A stretch of 64,000 bases of DNA, from NCBI GenBank assembly GCA_003439945.1, contig QVRM01002357.1, positions 62,001 through 126,000 of the forward strand. Direction: 5' to 3'. The notes under the pieces were generated by a model, which did not search any database, was not told the origin of the DNA, and saw only the letters and a program-made list of their open reading frames with translations. Position numbers and translations under genes: made by a program. This stretch comes from Dermanyssus gallinae (taxonomy: Eukaryota > Arthropoda > Arachnida > Mesostigmata > Dermanyssidae). Positions 1 to 12,500 of the stretch are shown one piece after another. Numbering within the stretch: the first letter of the stretch is position 1; every line of letters starts with the position of its first letter.

Positions 1-40
1 TACTTAAGTCCCTATATGGATCAAATTCATGTGTGGATAC

Positions 41-252
41 CTTTAATTCAGCCATGGCGTTCTCGAGACGCTTCAAAAGTCGAATAAGTACCTCAGACTG
101 AGGGAAGCCAATTTTAAATGACACTTCATTTTCAGGGTTACTTGCGACAGTAATAACTTCTTCTTTTTCAAGGATACTCTTAATCTCCTGAAGACTAGCA
201 ATGACATCCATGTCCGGTGATGCCTTAACTAGACGCAACGTATATCCCGTGC
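41..252 (-). CDS. ABCA exon 9: segment after NBD1 (regulatory region)
   Basis: Phase 1 entry after TTTTTAG, phase 0 exit at GTATCC; 70 full codons. The junction with exon 8 restores the family's G-T-G-Y-x-L-x-L-V-K motif (here GTGYTLRLVK), which always follows NBD1. The remainder is acidic and charged with hydrophobic spacing, as expected of the regulatory domain between NBD1 and the second membrane domain. The left 40 bases of the window are intron. Confidence 0.88.
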
Positions 253-299
253 CTAAAAAGAAGACAGCGGGTTCTTAGCACAAACTCTGAATTCCCTGC

Positions 300-332
<33 letters not shown>

Positions 333-1434
333 GTTCACTTAAATTTCAAGCACAATAATTTAAAGTCTAATTTGTAAAGTTAGGCTAGCCACAAGAACGA
401 CGATAGAGATGAATGAAACACGGTAACAGCTTGATTTGTCGGTCCAAATGCAATATCCAAATTAAAACAAACAGTGGGCGTTCGTTCTGCTCCATAAAAA
501 TGCTTTGACCAATACGGTTTCAAACGCTGAAGCAATAAGCTACCTTGGTTACCAAGTGACCTGGGGTACGCTTGAACTCGCGATTCTATAGAATGCGCTC
601 TACCTAGGTTCAAAGACTATTCTAAGGGGATGTTTTCGGTTTTCTGCAGTTGGATTGCACTTTGATAATTAAACGACGACTAGAACCTCTAAGCTCATTT
701 GCCTTTCCAGTAAAAAGCCAGACGTTCTTTCTTGCTTAAGATAATGGTTACACGACAATACAAACAGTTTCTTGCATTGAATATGTATACGTATGATTTG
801 GATGCAGTAGATGCGCTTTTCTAGATCATACGCTTATGCCGTGGTGGAACAAGCCATATTGACAATCCGTACAATGTTTTTAATTCCAGGTTTATTTACC
901 ATAAATTGGTAGCATAATTATTACACGAATAATGATAGTGTACTCCCCCTTATGTGGAAAAAGTACATATACACAGTAAAAAAATGCTATTTGTTTTAGA
1001 CGGTAAAACTGAAATAGCAAAAATTACTCAATAGGAACGCGATCACAACAGGACAAACCATAATGTCTTTTTAAAAACATTGGGGACCCGGCACAGGTAA
1101 CACTTCCCTCGGATATGAAAACGATACGGTCAGCCAGAACATCTGCTTCTTCTGTGAGATGTGTTGTGAGTAGCATTGTGCAGTCTTGTCGCTTTTCTTC
1201 AAGGAGAGTCCAGACGCATTTTCGGGCCTCCGGGTTCATACCAGCCGTAGGTTGATCTAGAATCAGAATCTGCACGGCAGTTTCAATCGAGATAGCGTTG
1301 ATAACCAACAACAAATAAGGTAACATGAGAACAGCAAATCTAATATATAATATCTGCATCACTTTAAAGGTAAAGAGCCATCCATAGCTGCTCTGGTGCG
1401 AACGGCAAAAACCATCGTTGAGTGCTTACATAGC

Positions 1435-1475
<41 letters not shown>

Positions 1476-4400
1476 GCTATACTTAGTATCATGATTTACT
1501 GTTCTCAAACAGAGTATATTCGTCAGAATCGTCTATATTATATTACAATGTAACGTGACGGGCGGTTGATTCATGTTTCCTACCGTCCCAATGGGAGAGA
1601 AAGTGAAGCGCCCAACAACTACGCGACTGCGTGCTGCTTCGTGCGCGCAGGTCGAGACCCTGAAAGGGCCAGGGTTACTGAGAAAACAGTGTTTCGACTG
1701 TTTTCGCCTCTCTGCCAACATACCTGACTTCCGCCGATGATGGCATTGGCAAGACTGAGTTTCCTGCGTGCCCCCGTGCGAAGCTTCTCAACCCGAACAT
1801 TAACTCTATCTTTAAGTTCCAGTTTCTCTTGTAGTTCTTCAGCCTCTGATTTGGCAGCTTGTCTAGAGGCTCCTTTTAGCAATGCAAAGAAATACATGTG
1901 TTGACCAACGGTGAGCTCGTTACAGAGCACGTCGAGTTTTGGGCAAAGGCTGATGCGCACTCTTGTGTCGCTTTTTTGTGCATCTGAGCTGTGTCCTTTG
2001 ATATAGATGTGCCCTTTTCTCGGAGCAAAAAGTCCAGCGAGTATATTCATCAAGGTCGTCTTACCAGAGCCGTTTGGCCCGAGAAGTGCCGTGATTTGAT
2101 TTGCGTAGACATCCATTGACAAGTCTTTGAGCACACCCGATGACCCGTAGTTAAACGAGATATGACGCAAGCGAATCGCACACTTAACGGACATCGAAGC
2201 CGCTTCTGTGACCCCCGGTCGCGAATCATACAAACTCTGCCACAAAGAACTTCTACCGGAGGCAGCTGAGCTGGCGTCTTCGTTTCTGAGTTTACTGCAT
2301 CTGCAGAACAGCGGTAGGCAGAACAGGGGGTGTTTTGGTATCCCAACTTTCCGCGGACAAACCGCATCCAAGTAAAACGTTAACGTCAGCACAATAAGCC
2401 CCGTCAAGGACATCACAGCCAGTACACTAACAGGGGATATGTTGTCCCCCGGTATGACAGGTGATCCAAGATGGTTCCACTGGAGGCCCAAACCTGGCAA
2501 AAATGCGGTGTCAGGTTAATGTCTGTTACAATGACGCAATTGCTCAGTATAACGTATTAACGTAGTTTCCAGGTATTTAAGTAAAGTTAGCCTTGAAGAA
2601 GCCTTCGGCTGGAGCGTTCTCCAAACACTTAGTACATATTAGCTTAAGGCGTGCGTACCTCTCAAACTCTGCAGCAGACCGCGCGATTGTGACGTTCACA
2701 AACAACACGAGGCATTGCTGCTTCTGTTAGTCCCGAGTTTAGTAATTACATCGCCATCCCTAAATGTTTTCAGTACAAACTCTAAGCGTTTTTTTTGTGT
2801 TCCAAATTATATTCAGTACAGACCGTTCAATAGCCTGAACGAACTTATATATTCTGAAACTCTATCGGCTTCATATACAAATTATATTCAGTCCAGACCG
2901 TTCAATAGTCTGAACCTTTATATTCTGAACCTATATAGGCTTCAAATATATATGCGTTTTGCGAGCGCACTAGAGAGCGCAACGTATGCTGACTGTTTAG
3001 CTTCGCTAATCCGGGTTTTTGCTATGCCCGTTGTGTTGTGAAATAAAGCCAAATATGTTACCGACCACCGTGCGCTGCATAAAACGGTCCTTCGTGGGCC
3101 TTCCTCGAGACGCCATCAGTTTGACTAGTCACTAGCTAGAGAATGGGGAGAAAACTCTCCAACGACCATATCACGAGAATGTTTTTCATAACGCGTGCAC
3201 ACATGTGAACCAAATTACTTACCAGTAGTTTCGGCGTACATTGTCATCTTAAAGAGCCAGTAGTAGCCGACGGATGGTAGCAGAGAAGCGACCAATTTCA
3301 CCACGGCCATTCTCGAAATGTATAGGCTCGAGTCGACATCTTCTGCGGGATCCAAGTCGGCCATTATCAACAGTTGAGCCGACATAGATATAAAGACGAT
3401 CGTGAAAGCGCCGGCTCTCGCTGATTGTTCCGTCATGCACGGCAAAACGCATCCCAATATAACGCCGATAAGCAATAGCCCTTAAGGTGTGTTATTAGGT
3501 AGAGAAATTTCTATAGCAAAGTCGGCAAGTACCGCAGTAATGGCTGCACCCATGAGAACAACAACAATGTCAGCAAGAGCGACAAAAATAATAATTTAAA
3601 TAGTAACGACAATCAAAACAGTAAACCTCCAAATAACTAAGCAGCATGCCGTGATAAAACAACAAACATACAAAGAGGGTCAATTGCATAACAAGCCAAA
3701 TATAAAATGCCCCTCCAATAGTAACTGCGTATAGTATCGTACAGTTCTGTCTACCTAAAACGATTCGTGTCGTACACTAACACTGCATAAATCAGATGCA
3801 ATGCATCATAAGCAACCAAATATTTCATTCATAGCGAGACTTCCCGTCGAAGCACAAGCTACACGCTCAAGTTTAAGTTTAAGTAACTGCTAGCTGTTCC
3901 AAGTTTTTTAAGATCATATAGATATCCAACAGTTCGTGTAAAGATGTGACACCGCTAGCGTGTAAAGATGTGTACCGCTAACCCTTGTAGGTTTAAATCG
4001 CACAAATCTACAAGACACAGGTTAGCAATGATAGGAATGCGTTGCACGTACGTGATGTGAACAGAACGGTGATCAGCACGGCAAGAAGCACTACGCCGAT
4101 GTTAAACAGCATCAGAGCGCTGAAGGTTAAACTCAGGTCGGAGTACACGAGTATGGCCCGAGCGTATACAGATATATGAAGACCGGCAGTTAGGATGGCC
4201 GATATCACAACGCTACTTAGCGTTCCCACAAGAAATATATTTGTCCAATAGACATAAGTCGGCAGACCCATAGTTCGCATCAAGACCTATGATCACATTG
4301 TCATACGCATAAGCGACATATGCTTAGCAACGGTCGTCATCAAATCAATGAGTTATTTACTTAAATCAATGAGATACTTACTTCAAAATCTATATTGTTC

Positions 4401-6511
4401 CCAACTTTGTTGGAAGACATCTAACTGGCGTTATTATTCTCTATGCTTGTCGCTTGTTATAGGTACATCTGCACTGCAGAGTTTTGACTTACTATTCGCT
4501 ATACTGATATGTCGGTGGGTTTCTATTAGGTAAGTCAAAAAGTTCGTCGGCTTTTTTACCCGATTTTAAAGAGCCTTATTTATGCAGACAACAGTATTTT
4601 TTATTCAATGATATTTTGACCGTTTTGTTCGATAACCTTCGCCCATCGTCTCGGTAGATCCATGATTCCTTTCTCCCAGAATGTCTTGTCCTTCTCGTCG
4701 AAATACTGAGTGAGGTGATTTTTTATAGCCTCCAAAGATTCAAATGTTGTGCCATCAAGGGAGTTCTGGAGAGACCTGAACAAGTGATAATCAGATGGTG
4801 CGAGATCGGGACTATAAGATGGGTGCGGCAGCACATCCCAGTCAAACTCCGCCAATTTTTGCCGGGTGGCCAAACTTTTGTGTGGTGTCGCCTTATCATG
4901 TTGAAAAGTGACGCCCCACCTGTTTGACAATTCCGGCGCTTCGTTGCTACTGCAGCCTTCAAATCTTCGAGTTGTCTGCAGTAGACGACGGAGTTGATCG
5001 TCTGACCCATTGGAAGCAGCTCAAAATACACTACGCCCTTACAGTGCCACCAGCAGCACAGCATAACCTTCTTCTGATGAATTTCGGGTTTAGGGATAGC
5101 TGCGGCCTGAGAACCTCTTGGGACACAACTTCTTTTCTGTGTTACGTTTCTTTAAAGTATCCATTTTTCATCGCCGGTTATCAATCTCCTCAGAAATGGC
5201 TCATTCGAGTTCTTCCGGAGGAGTGCGTGACAGGTATCGACTCGCCCTTCAAGCTGCCTATCATTGAGGTCGTGTGGTAGCCAGATATTCCGCTTGCACG
5301 AGAAACCTGCATTATGGAGGCGATTCCAAACGGTTCCGTGGGAGACTCCCGTTACATCTTCAATTTCTTTTATGGTCAAACCTGGGTTCGAAGTAACCAG
5401 GCTTATGACTTCCTCGGTCTCCACAACATTGGGTCGTCCTGACCTCGGTTCATCTTCGAGATTGAAGTTTCCAGCTTTGAAACGGGCGAATCGCCTTTAG
5501 ACTGTGGATTTGTGTACTGCGTTTTCGCCGTAGACTGCACATATCCTCCGGGTTGTCTGCGCTGCACTTATGCCTTCACGGTAGGAGAACAACATAATGT
5601 GTCGAAAATGCGTATTTTTGTCCTCCATTGCAAACAGCTGCCAATTCCGCAAACGAAACGGTAAAGTTAGAACCGGTATACCGTCGCGCCGCCACGGGTC
5701 TGCTCCTGAATGTAAACACCCAGCCGCACTCTCAGGCGGCCCTGCTGCAGAGTGCGGGAATTTCAAAAATGTGGTCCCAGAAAGCCGACGAACTTTTTGA
5801 CTTACCTAATAGCAATCGCGGAACGATTGTGTGGGCTAAGAAGATCTGTATTCTTAGTTAGGCCGCCGACGGAAGCGAGACAAGCTCCAGCTCTTTCTAT
5901 GTAAAAGGTGAAGAGATGATCGTCTCTGAACCCTAGCTAAAAGTTCAACAGAAAATGAAGGCATCAATGCCATTTTTTGATAAGTAAGTAACCTGGCGGG
6001 CGATTTACTTTCTTCAAGGCCTGCGTGAATAAGCCAGCAAGCATCAACTATTATTGAGAATGCAAACAAAAAGTCCGAAAAACTATTGACACTAAATAAT
6101 GGGATGCTCATGATTTTACGATTGTTAAAGTCACACGTCGTTAAGACATACGCACCTGTAATAGGTGCATCTTGGAAATTTGCATTTAGATGCATATGTT
6201 TAGAGCCAAGGGGCTATACGTACGTCATGGCGGGCAATTAAGAATGAGAAAAAACGTGCTAGCTATTTAATCTCACCCTTAGCCCAACCCTCTTCTCGGT
6301 GATAAGTCTTCTCACAGAGGCAGAAACATATATGATGTTGCTGGCCAGCAGCAGCAAACCGATAGACCTGTGGAAGGTACGAAAGAAGGCCTCCGACCTC
6401 TCCCTTTCTAGGGCGGAATCCGGATTAGAAAACGGACGCATCTGAGGTGCACTGTCTTCCGACCATGGCAGATTGTAGAATCGGGCGTGCTCCTGCAACA
6501 TTTAATTAAGC

Positions 6512-6554
<43 letters not shown>

Positions 6555-9500
6555 GACTAAGATTTTTCGGCGGACATGTTGAGACTGGGTGCATGCATAA
6601 ATTACTTAACGTGACTTAGCAAGTGGAGGAGGTTTTTTATTTTATGAATTTATGCATGATACCTCAATCTCGACATGAAAGCAGGAAAAAAAGAATTACT
6701 TCACAACTACGGATCGGATCGCCCTATATTTGATACCAAAATTATGGTAGATTTGAGACCAAAATGCCGTGAAATGCGCAATGTATGTTTGAGCGCTGTG
6801 AATGGTCGTTGGGTTATGATTTCGAATATTGGGCGTGAAAGTTGATAGAAGAAGTTTGTGTTTCACAAATTCTCATCTAAATCGACGTTATTTGTTCTTT
6901 AGAAAAGCAGAAATTTCTCACGAATACGACGATGCTCTTAGTTTCTGTATAGGACTGTACAGGATACTGGTTGTACCGCAGTTGCACATTTTGCGTTTTA
7001 GTTTATTTTTAAATTAAAAGTTTTAGTAATATCACTCTCAAGGATTCTCAGATTTCATGTTCCAATAGACAAAAAAACATATAATTTAGCGAGCTCTACA
7101 ATTCCTTACTTCGCTTTCAAAATATTTCTGGGAGACCCTGTATGTAGTGCTATATATGTATCTAATCGCTCGGCCTGCCGAGATCCAACTAGACGAGGTA
7201 TTGCTAACAGAGTAAGGTATCTCAATATTATTCTCAGTGGAAGATGCTCATTAATATGGTCAAGCATACACTTACAATTGTGTTGTCTAGGTTGAGTCGA
7301 GCCCGTATTTGTTTGTAAGCACAAACATACAACATCAGAAACAAAATTTATCCGTAATTATGTATGACGGGTAAAACTGTGTGTTTCGCAGTTTTTACGT
7401 ATGCAGCCGAACCCAAAGGTCTTAGTGATGTACACGTTCCCACAAAAGTCCTCTATGCTTGTGGACTAATTCCCTAATTATTCGTGACGCGGTCGCTGCG
7501 TCAGCCTTGAAACGATGTAACCCGAACCGTTTCCCAACCTTCAAAACTAATCTTTAATATGATAGATAGGCTCGACATCAGCCACAATGGCAACGTAACG
7601 ACTACCGCTATTAATAAGGTCCTGCAGCTGGTTCTGCAAAGAAAACCCTACAAAGCAGGCCAAATTTACGGGCCGTTCGTGCTGCATGGAATAAATAAAA
7701 TGCAACAAGGAGAAAGCCATAAACGTGTCAGTTTGCTTCCCTTCATTAAGAACTTTACGCTCCAGAAGACTAAGAGTCTGGAAGGTCCGTGTTTAAGCAA
7801 ATTCTGCTTTTACTTGTACTTTACCGTCAAAGGTACACTATCAGGGCAGCGCAAAATCTAATAAAGCCTACCTTTATTCAGTTCCCAGTAACTTGTTTAC
7901 TGAAAAACCATTTGTTTAGGGATTAGATAAAGCACAAACGGATCCTTCTAATTAGTTCTCAAAACCGGTGCGCAAAAATATGCCAAACGTCTTAGACGCA
8001 CATGCTTATTACTGATTACGTACGTATTACTTCTATCAATGTATATAATTTTTAACAAGATCATATATTGATTATATACACATTTACAAAGGTAGGTTAT
8101 CTTACATAGTTACAAGTATTGCAAACAGTCGGTAGTAGTTTAACCCTACTATAGTTACCATTGTGTTGGCAAAGATTGCAGCCGGAATGAAATAACTTTT
8201 ATTGTTTTTTAATGTGAGAGTCAATTTAAGCAGACTAGTGTAGCCATCATTGACGGGATAGTAGGTGTGATTAAACGTCCCTTCAAATTTTGCGACAATT
8301 TAAAATAACACAAACTGTTCCACTCCCTGACAGCTCGAACGCAAATGCTTGGCTGCCCTTGCTGATTCGGTGCATGCGGATCTTCAGTGTGACCAGTTAG
8401 ATGCTCTGGTCCAAGACGTCTTAGGGCCTGCTTCAAGGGGATCAAGAGCTAGGAGCCTCGGCCCAATCTCATGGATGCTAAAAATTATCCTAAAAATCGT
8501 TATCAGAATTAAGTAGCGCGTGGCATTTTCTATACCAATATATCGTGTTGTTTTCTCTCTTAATTGGCCGATTCCCGAAACATATGAAGAAAGCGCCCCT
8601 GTACTACATTCAGTTGTTTCGTCGCCCAACCCTTATGGGAGACAGTCCAAAATTCTAATCCATGCGTAAGGTGACCTAAAAATGCTTTGTACAGCAGCAT
8701 GCATGAAGATGCTACAATCGCTTGGTTGTATTTGGTGTCAATCTTGATTACAGGTGGCATTCGATAAATTGTGTTACCCTTTCCAAATGCCACTACTTGA
8801 GTTTTCTTTGCACAAAACAGTCTCCTATCTAACTCAAAACGTGTGCCATCCACTAGCTGGATAACGGAATCACCTGTATCCCGGGTTTTGCAAAATTCGA
8901 ATTTGTTGCCCAAGAGCGTGTAGTTGCTTTCGAGATGCTTCGTCATTTGGCTAACAAGTGTTTTTTTTTTCAATCATATTATTTAAAACAGACAGAATAG
9001 AATCTATTTGTAATTTAAATTAACTTTAACATAAATCTGCCAATGCTAGAAGATATCACTTTGAAAAGATTCGCGACGCCTTTTTGTTGTGTCTGGGCAC
9101 GTTTAGGTAGACAAGTCCTGAAGAAGTATGAGAAACGTTCAGAAGACTATAGAAACGTCTACTTGGACCGAGACGAAGACCGCACTCGAGAACAACTTAT
9201 GGGAGACAATAAATACTGATATAATAGCCGACACAGGGTGCAGTGTTGCGCCACAGGTGACCGCAGGCTACCGAGTTTTTATTCCTACGTACTCGACTAG
9301 CCTAAGTTCAATGGACTAAGTCAATAAGTCAGTGTGTACGGTTCAAGTTCACATGGGTGTCACAAAATGGTTTTGAAATGACCGATCCTTTGTTAAGCCT
9401 TACTTCTGTTGCGATCAGCAGGGTGCCATAGCATGGCAACAAATTGACCTAGTACGTTAGAGGGATGTGTTTTTTTTAGATGGCTAACTGGAGACTGCGG

Positions 9501-12500
9501 TTGCACACTCGGACAACGCAGTAGGGGAACTCCCTGCAAGCGCGGGCCGGTAGTGTAGGAATACAACCCACTAAAAACCAGTCATGTCCCCGTCCCCGCG
9601 TCTGACTGGGAACTGCTTGCGCATAACGTCAAACAGTCAGGGGAAAGCGAGTCTATTACTCCTGGCGGGTGTGTTCCCCGGAAGCCTTGGGGAGGTGTAA
9701 GCGAACTTGAAGAGCGGCGCTTGGTTTCTCCTGCAGTATGTTCTTAAAGACGTACGACGCTTCGTTCCAGTGTGATGCTGATTCCGTCATTTTCTCGGCG
9801 ATGGTATGTAGGTTAAAATCTGACTTGTTCCTTAAAAACTCCACTAGACTTGCGCGCTGCGCCGCCCATGATGGACACCTCAGCACGCTGTCGTCAAGTT
9901 CCTCGCCGCAGTGGACGCACCTGGGGCTGGGGACCTTTCCGATCCTGAACAGGTACTACTAAAAATCGCCATGACCTAATGTAAGTTCCCCCCCCTCCTG
10001 GTCGGTTGAGCCACCCATCAGAGGGGATCCCAGGCATCAGAGCCTGGGATCACCCTGCTCCGGGTCTTCCCACTTCTCCTACCAGAGGTCGATTGTGTGC
10101 TGACGCTCCTCTTTTTTTTTGAGGTCTGCATCGTCCCATAGGAGGCGGCGCTCGGCTGCCTTCAGATCCCAAGGGATCGTTCCGGCAAGGACAAAAGCCG
10201 CCGCAGCGTTAACCGTCCTGTACGTTGCGATTACCCTGAGAGCTCAGACCCTCCGGGCCCGACGCAAGCGAGCCCTGTTCGCGGCAAATTTTGGTGTGTC
10301 GGTGTGCCAGTCTGGAGCTCTGTACAGGGCATGTTCCATGAGCAAAGCCTCACCTACGTATTTGATACGAAATTTACGAGAGCGTTTACCAAGTCGAATT
10401 GCGAGTTGCGCAAAAAATCACCGACTTGCGGAGAGCTTTCACTTTCTGTTATCACTTGAAAAAATCTGCGACTCTTTATATATGTTGTGAAACATCTTTT
10501 GGGCTGGGCGTAATTCGTCTCTTAAATATGACCTCATGTCAAAACTCTAGCTCAACATTGGTACAATATTAAACTCAAAAAGACGCACTGCCGCAGTCAG
10601 ACAGTCTTCGAAGGTCTCTCACTTCTGTATGAATAGAAGCAATAGCCAGCCGACACCTGTCGCGGTACGATTATGGGCACCGGTGGCTCTTCAAATAAAG
10701 ACCTTACGATGCATATGTGCTTGACTCTCCTGCGTCGTCTCATAAATAGGAACCTCTTTCTTTACTTTAAGGTAATATTTAATTTACATGAAAATATTAC
10801 GGCAGCTATAGCTACATGCACTTACCGTAAAGACTGCGTACATCAGAGGCCAAAGAAGCTTCTCCTCTATGAAACGCTCGCTAGTCTTGAGGCTCGACCG
10901 ATTGTCATGCTTGTGGTCAAAGCCAAAGCCGCTGAAGTACTGCGAACCGAATTGAAGCACATAGTTTAACACCCTTGGGTCTGGCTTTTCCGGAAGAACC
11001 ATAGTTAGATCAACAGCTTGTTGGCTGTTGCCGGTCAAGTTCGTCACGTGCTGGTTCATTTCAGCCTCGTTGGTAAACGCCTCAATCGTGATGTTTTCTA
11101 GAAAACGAACATAAATTGAAACATGATTAATTACATTTATAATAAAGAATAATAAACAAGAATGCTTAAGCGGTTTTCGGAAGCTTCTTCAAGTCGCCAG
11201 CAATGGTCACACAGAACTGGCAGAGACCACTACAACCCAACTGCCTTATTGTTACCAGTTAGTTACTTAATGAAGTCCACCATAAACTTTGCCATAGAAG
11301 ACACTTTCACGATCCTGAACGCCCACACATGGGTACATAAGAATGCCAATTGCTATAGCCTCTTCGACCCTTAACAAGCACAATATGTTAGATACAGAGG
11401 TTGTGCCAGTTTGCTGCCACGCAACGCTGCTACTGTCTATTGAGTACTATATCAAAACCACAAGAAAACCTTTTATGTGTAAACGAATACATTGCAAAAT
11501 AATCATTGAATCACCCTAACCGTTGAATTGTATGCAATCTTATTGAGCTATGTAACATAGGAAGTAACGTTACTATAGAGCGACTGAAATATTTTATATG
11601 CGCCAGAAAAAGTGTGGTAACACATGTCAACATTTAGTCATGCTGTTAGCCATCTAGTCTGGTATTTGCGCAAGAAAGATTATCCGTATACATAAAACAC
11701 ATGCCATTCCAAAAAGGCAGTTAAATAAGAAGGTATTTTTTCGCGCCTGACGTAAAGTCAAATCGATTGTGTTTTGACGCAAGTATGTTTTATCGCTATA
11801 AGTGATACATATAATTTCCAGGCGTAGGCTGCAAAATTAGAATTGCAGTATCGAATTTGTTGTGTTGTTCTATAAAAGCTCAAGGCACAAATTATACGTA
11901 CATGTCGACACAGGCTGTATCTAATCTGCGGTTACTCTTCCAAGCTTGGAGAAAAAATTAGTAAGACTCTTAACGTCTATTAATTGTTGTGTTTTCTAAC
12001 TTTTCTAACAGTATGGGTATATATTTTATGTCGATATGCGATGCAAAGGGACAGCAGCAAAAAGGCGAAGGCGATGTGCGCGACAAAGACGTGAGGGAAT
12101 CAATTGTTCCCGACAGTGGCGACGCAGCCTGCGTAGCTTTGTTCTTGTTTAAAGGCGGCCAGGAACAAAAATGCATAATGCACACTAGCCGGCTACATAA
12201 CCGGATTGTTTGACATATGTACTTTGTGCGCAACACTTTCCTGACTTCTGATGTGCTCAATCAAAGGTTTGATCCCGCGTACTGGGGGGTGTATTTTTTT
12301 CTAATCGACCAGGTCGGGAATTTCTATGTGACGCATTAAAGACGAGAACACACTTTGGTCACCATTTTGGTTCTGTGCTTTGTCATTTGACGCTGCCACA
12401 AGTATTGTCGTTTAGAAAAAGGCCCGCATAAGTTGCGACATTTTAATATATTATATTTGTTTATTTCGCAATAACATTGCATTTCAAGATGTTACATAAT

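Noticed and set aside
1533..1721. Frame in the ABCA intron between exons 7 and 8
   Set aside because: It lies past the GTATGT donor and is not needed: exons 7 and 8 join in phase and restore the Walker B context.
5854..6195. 113-codon minus-strand frame in ABCA intron 4
   Set aside because: No membrane or loop feature; exons 4 and 5 already join in phase across the conserved EKR..MGL motif.
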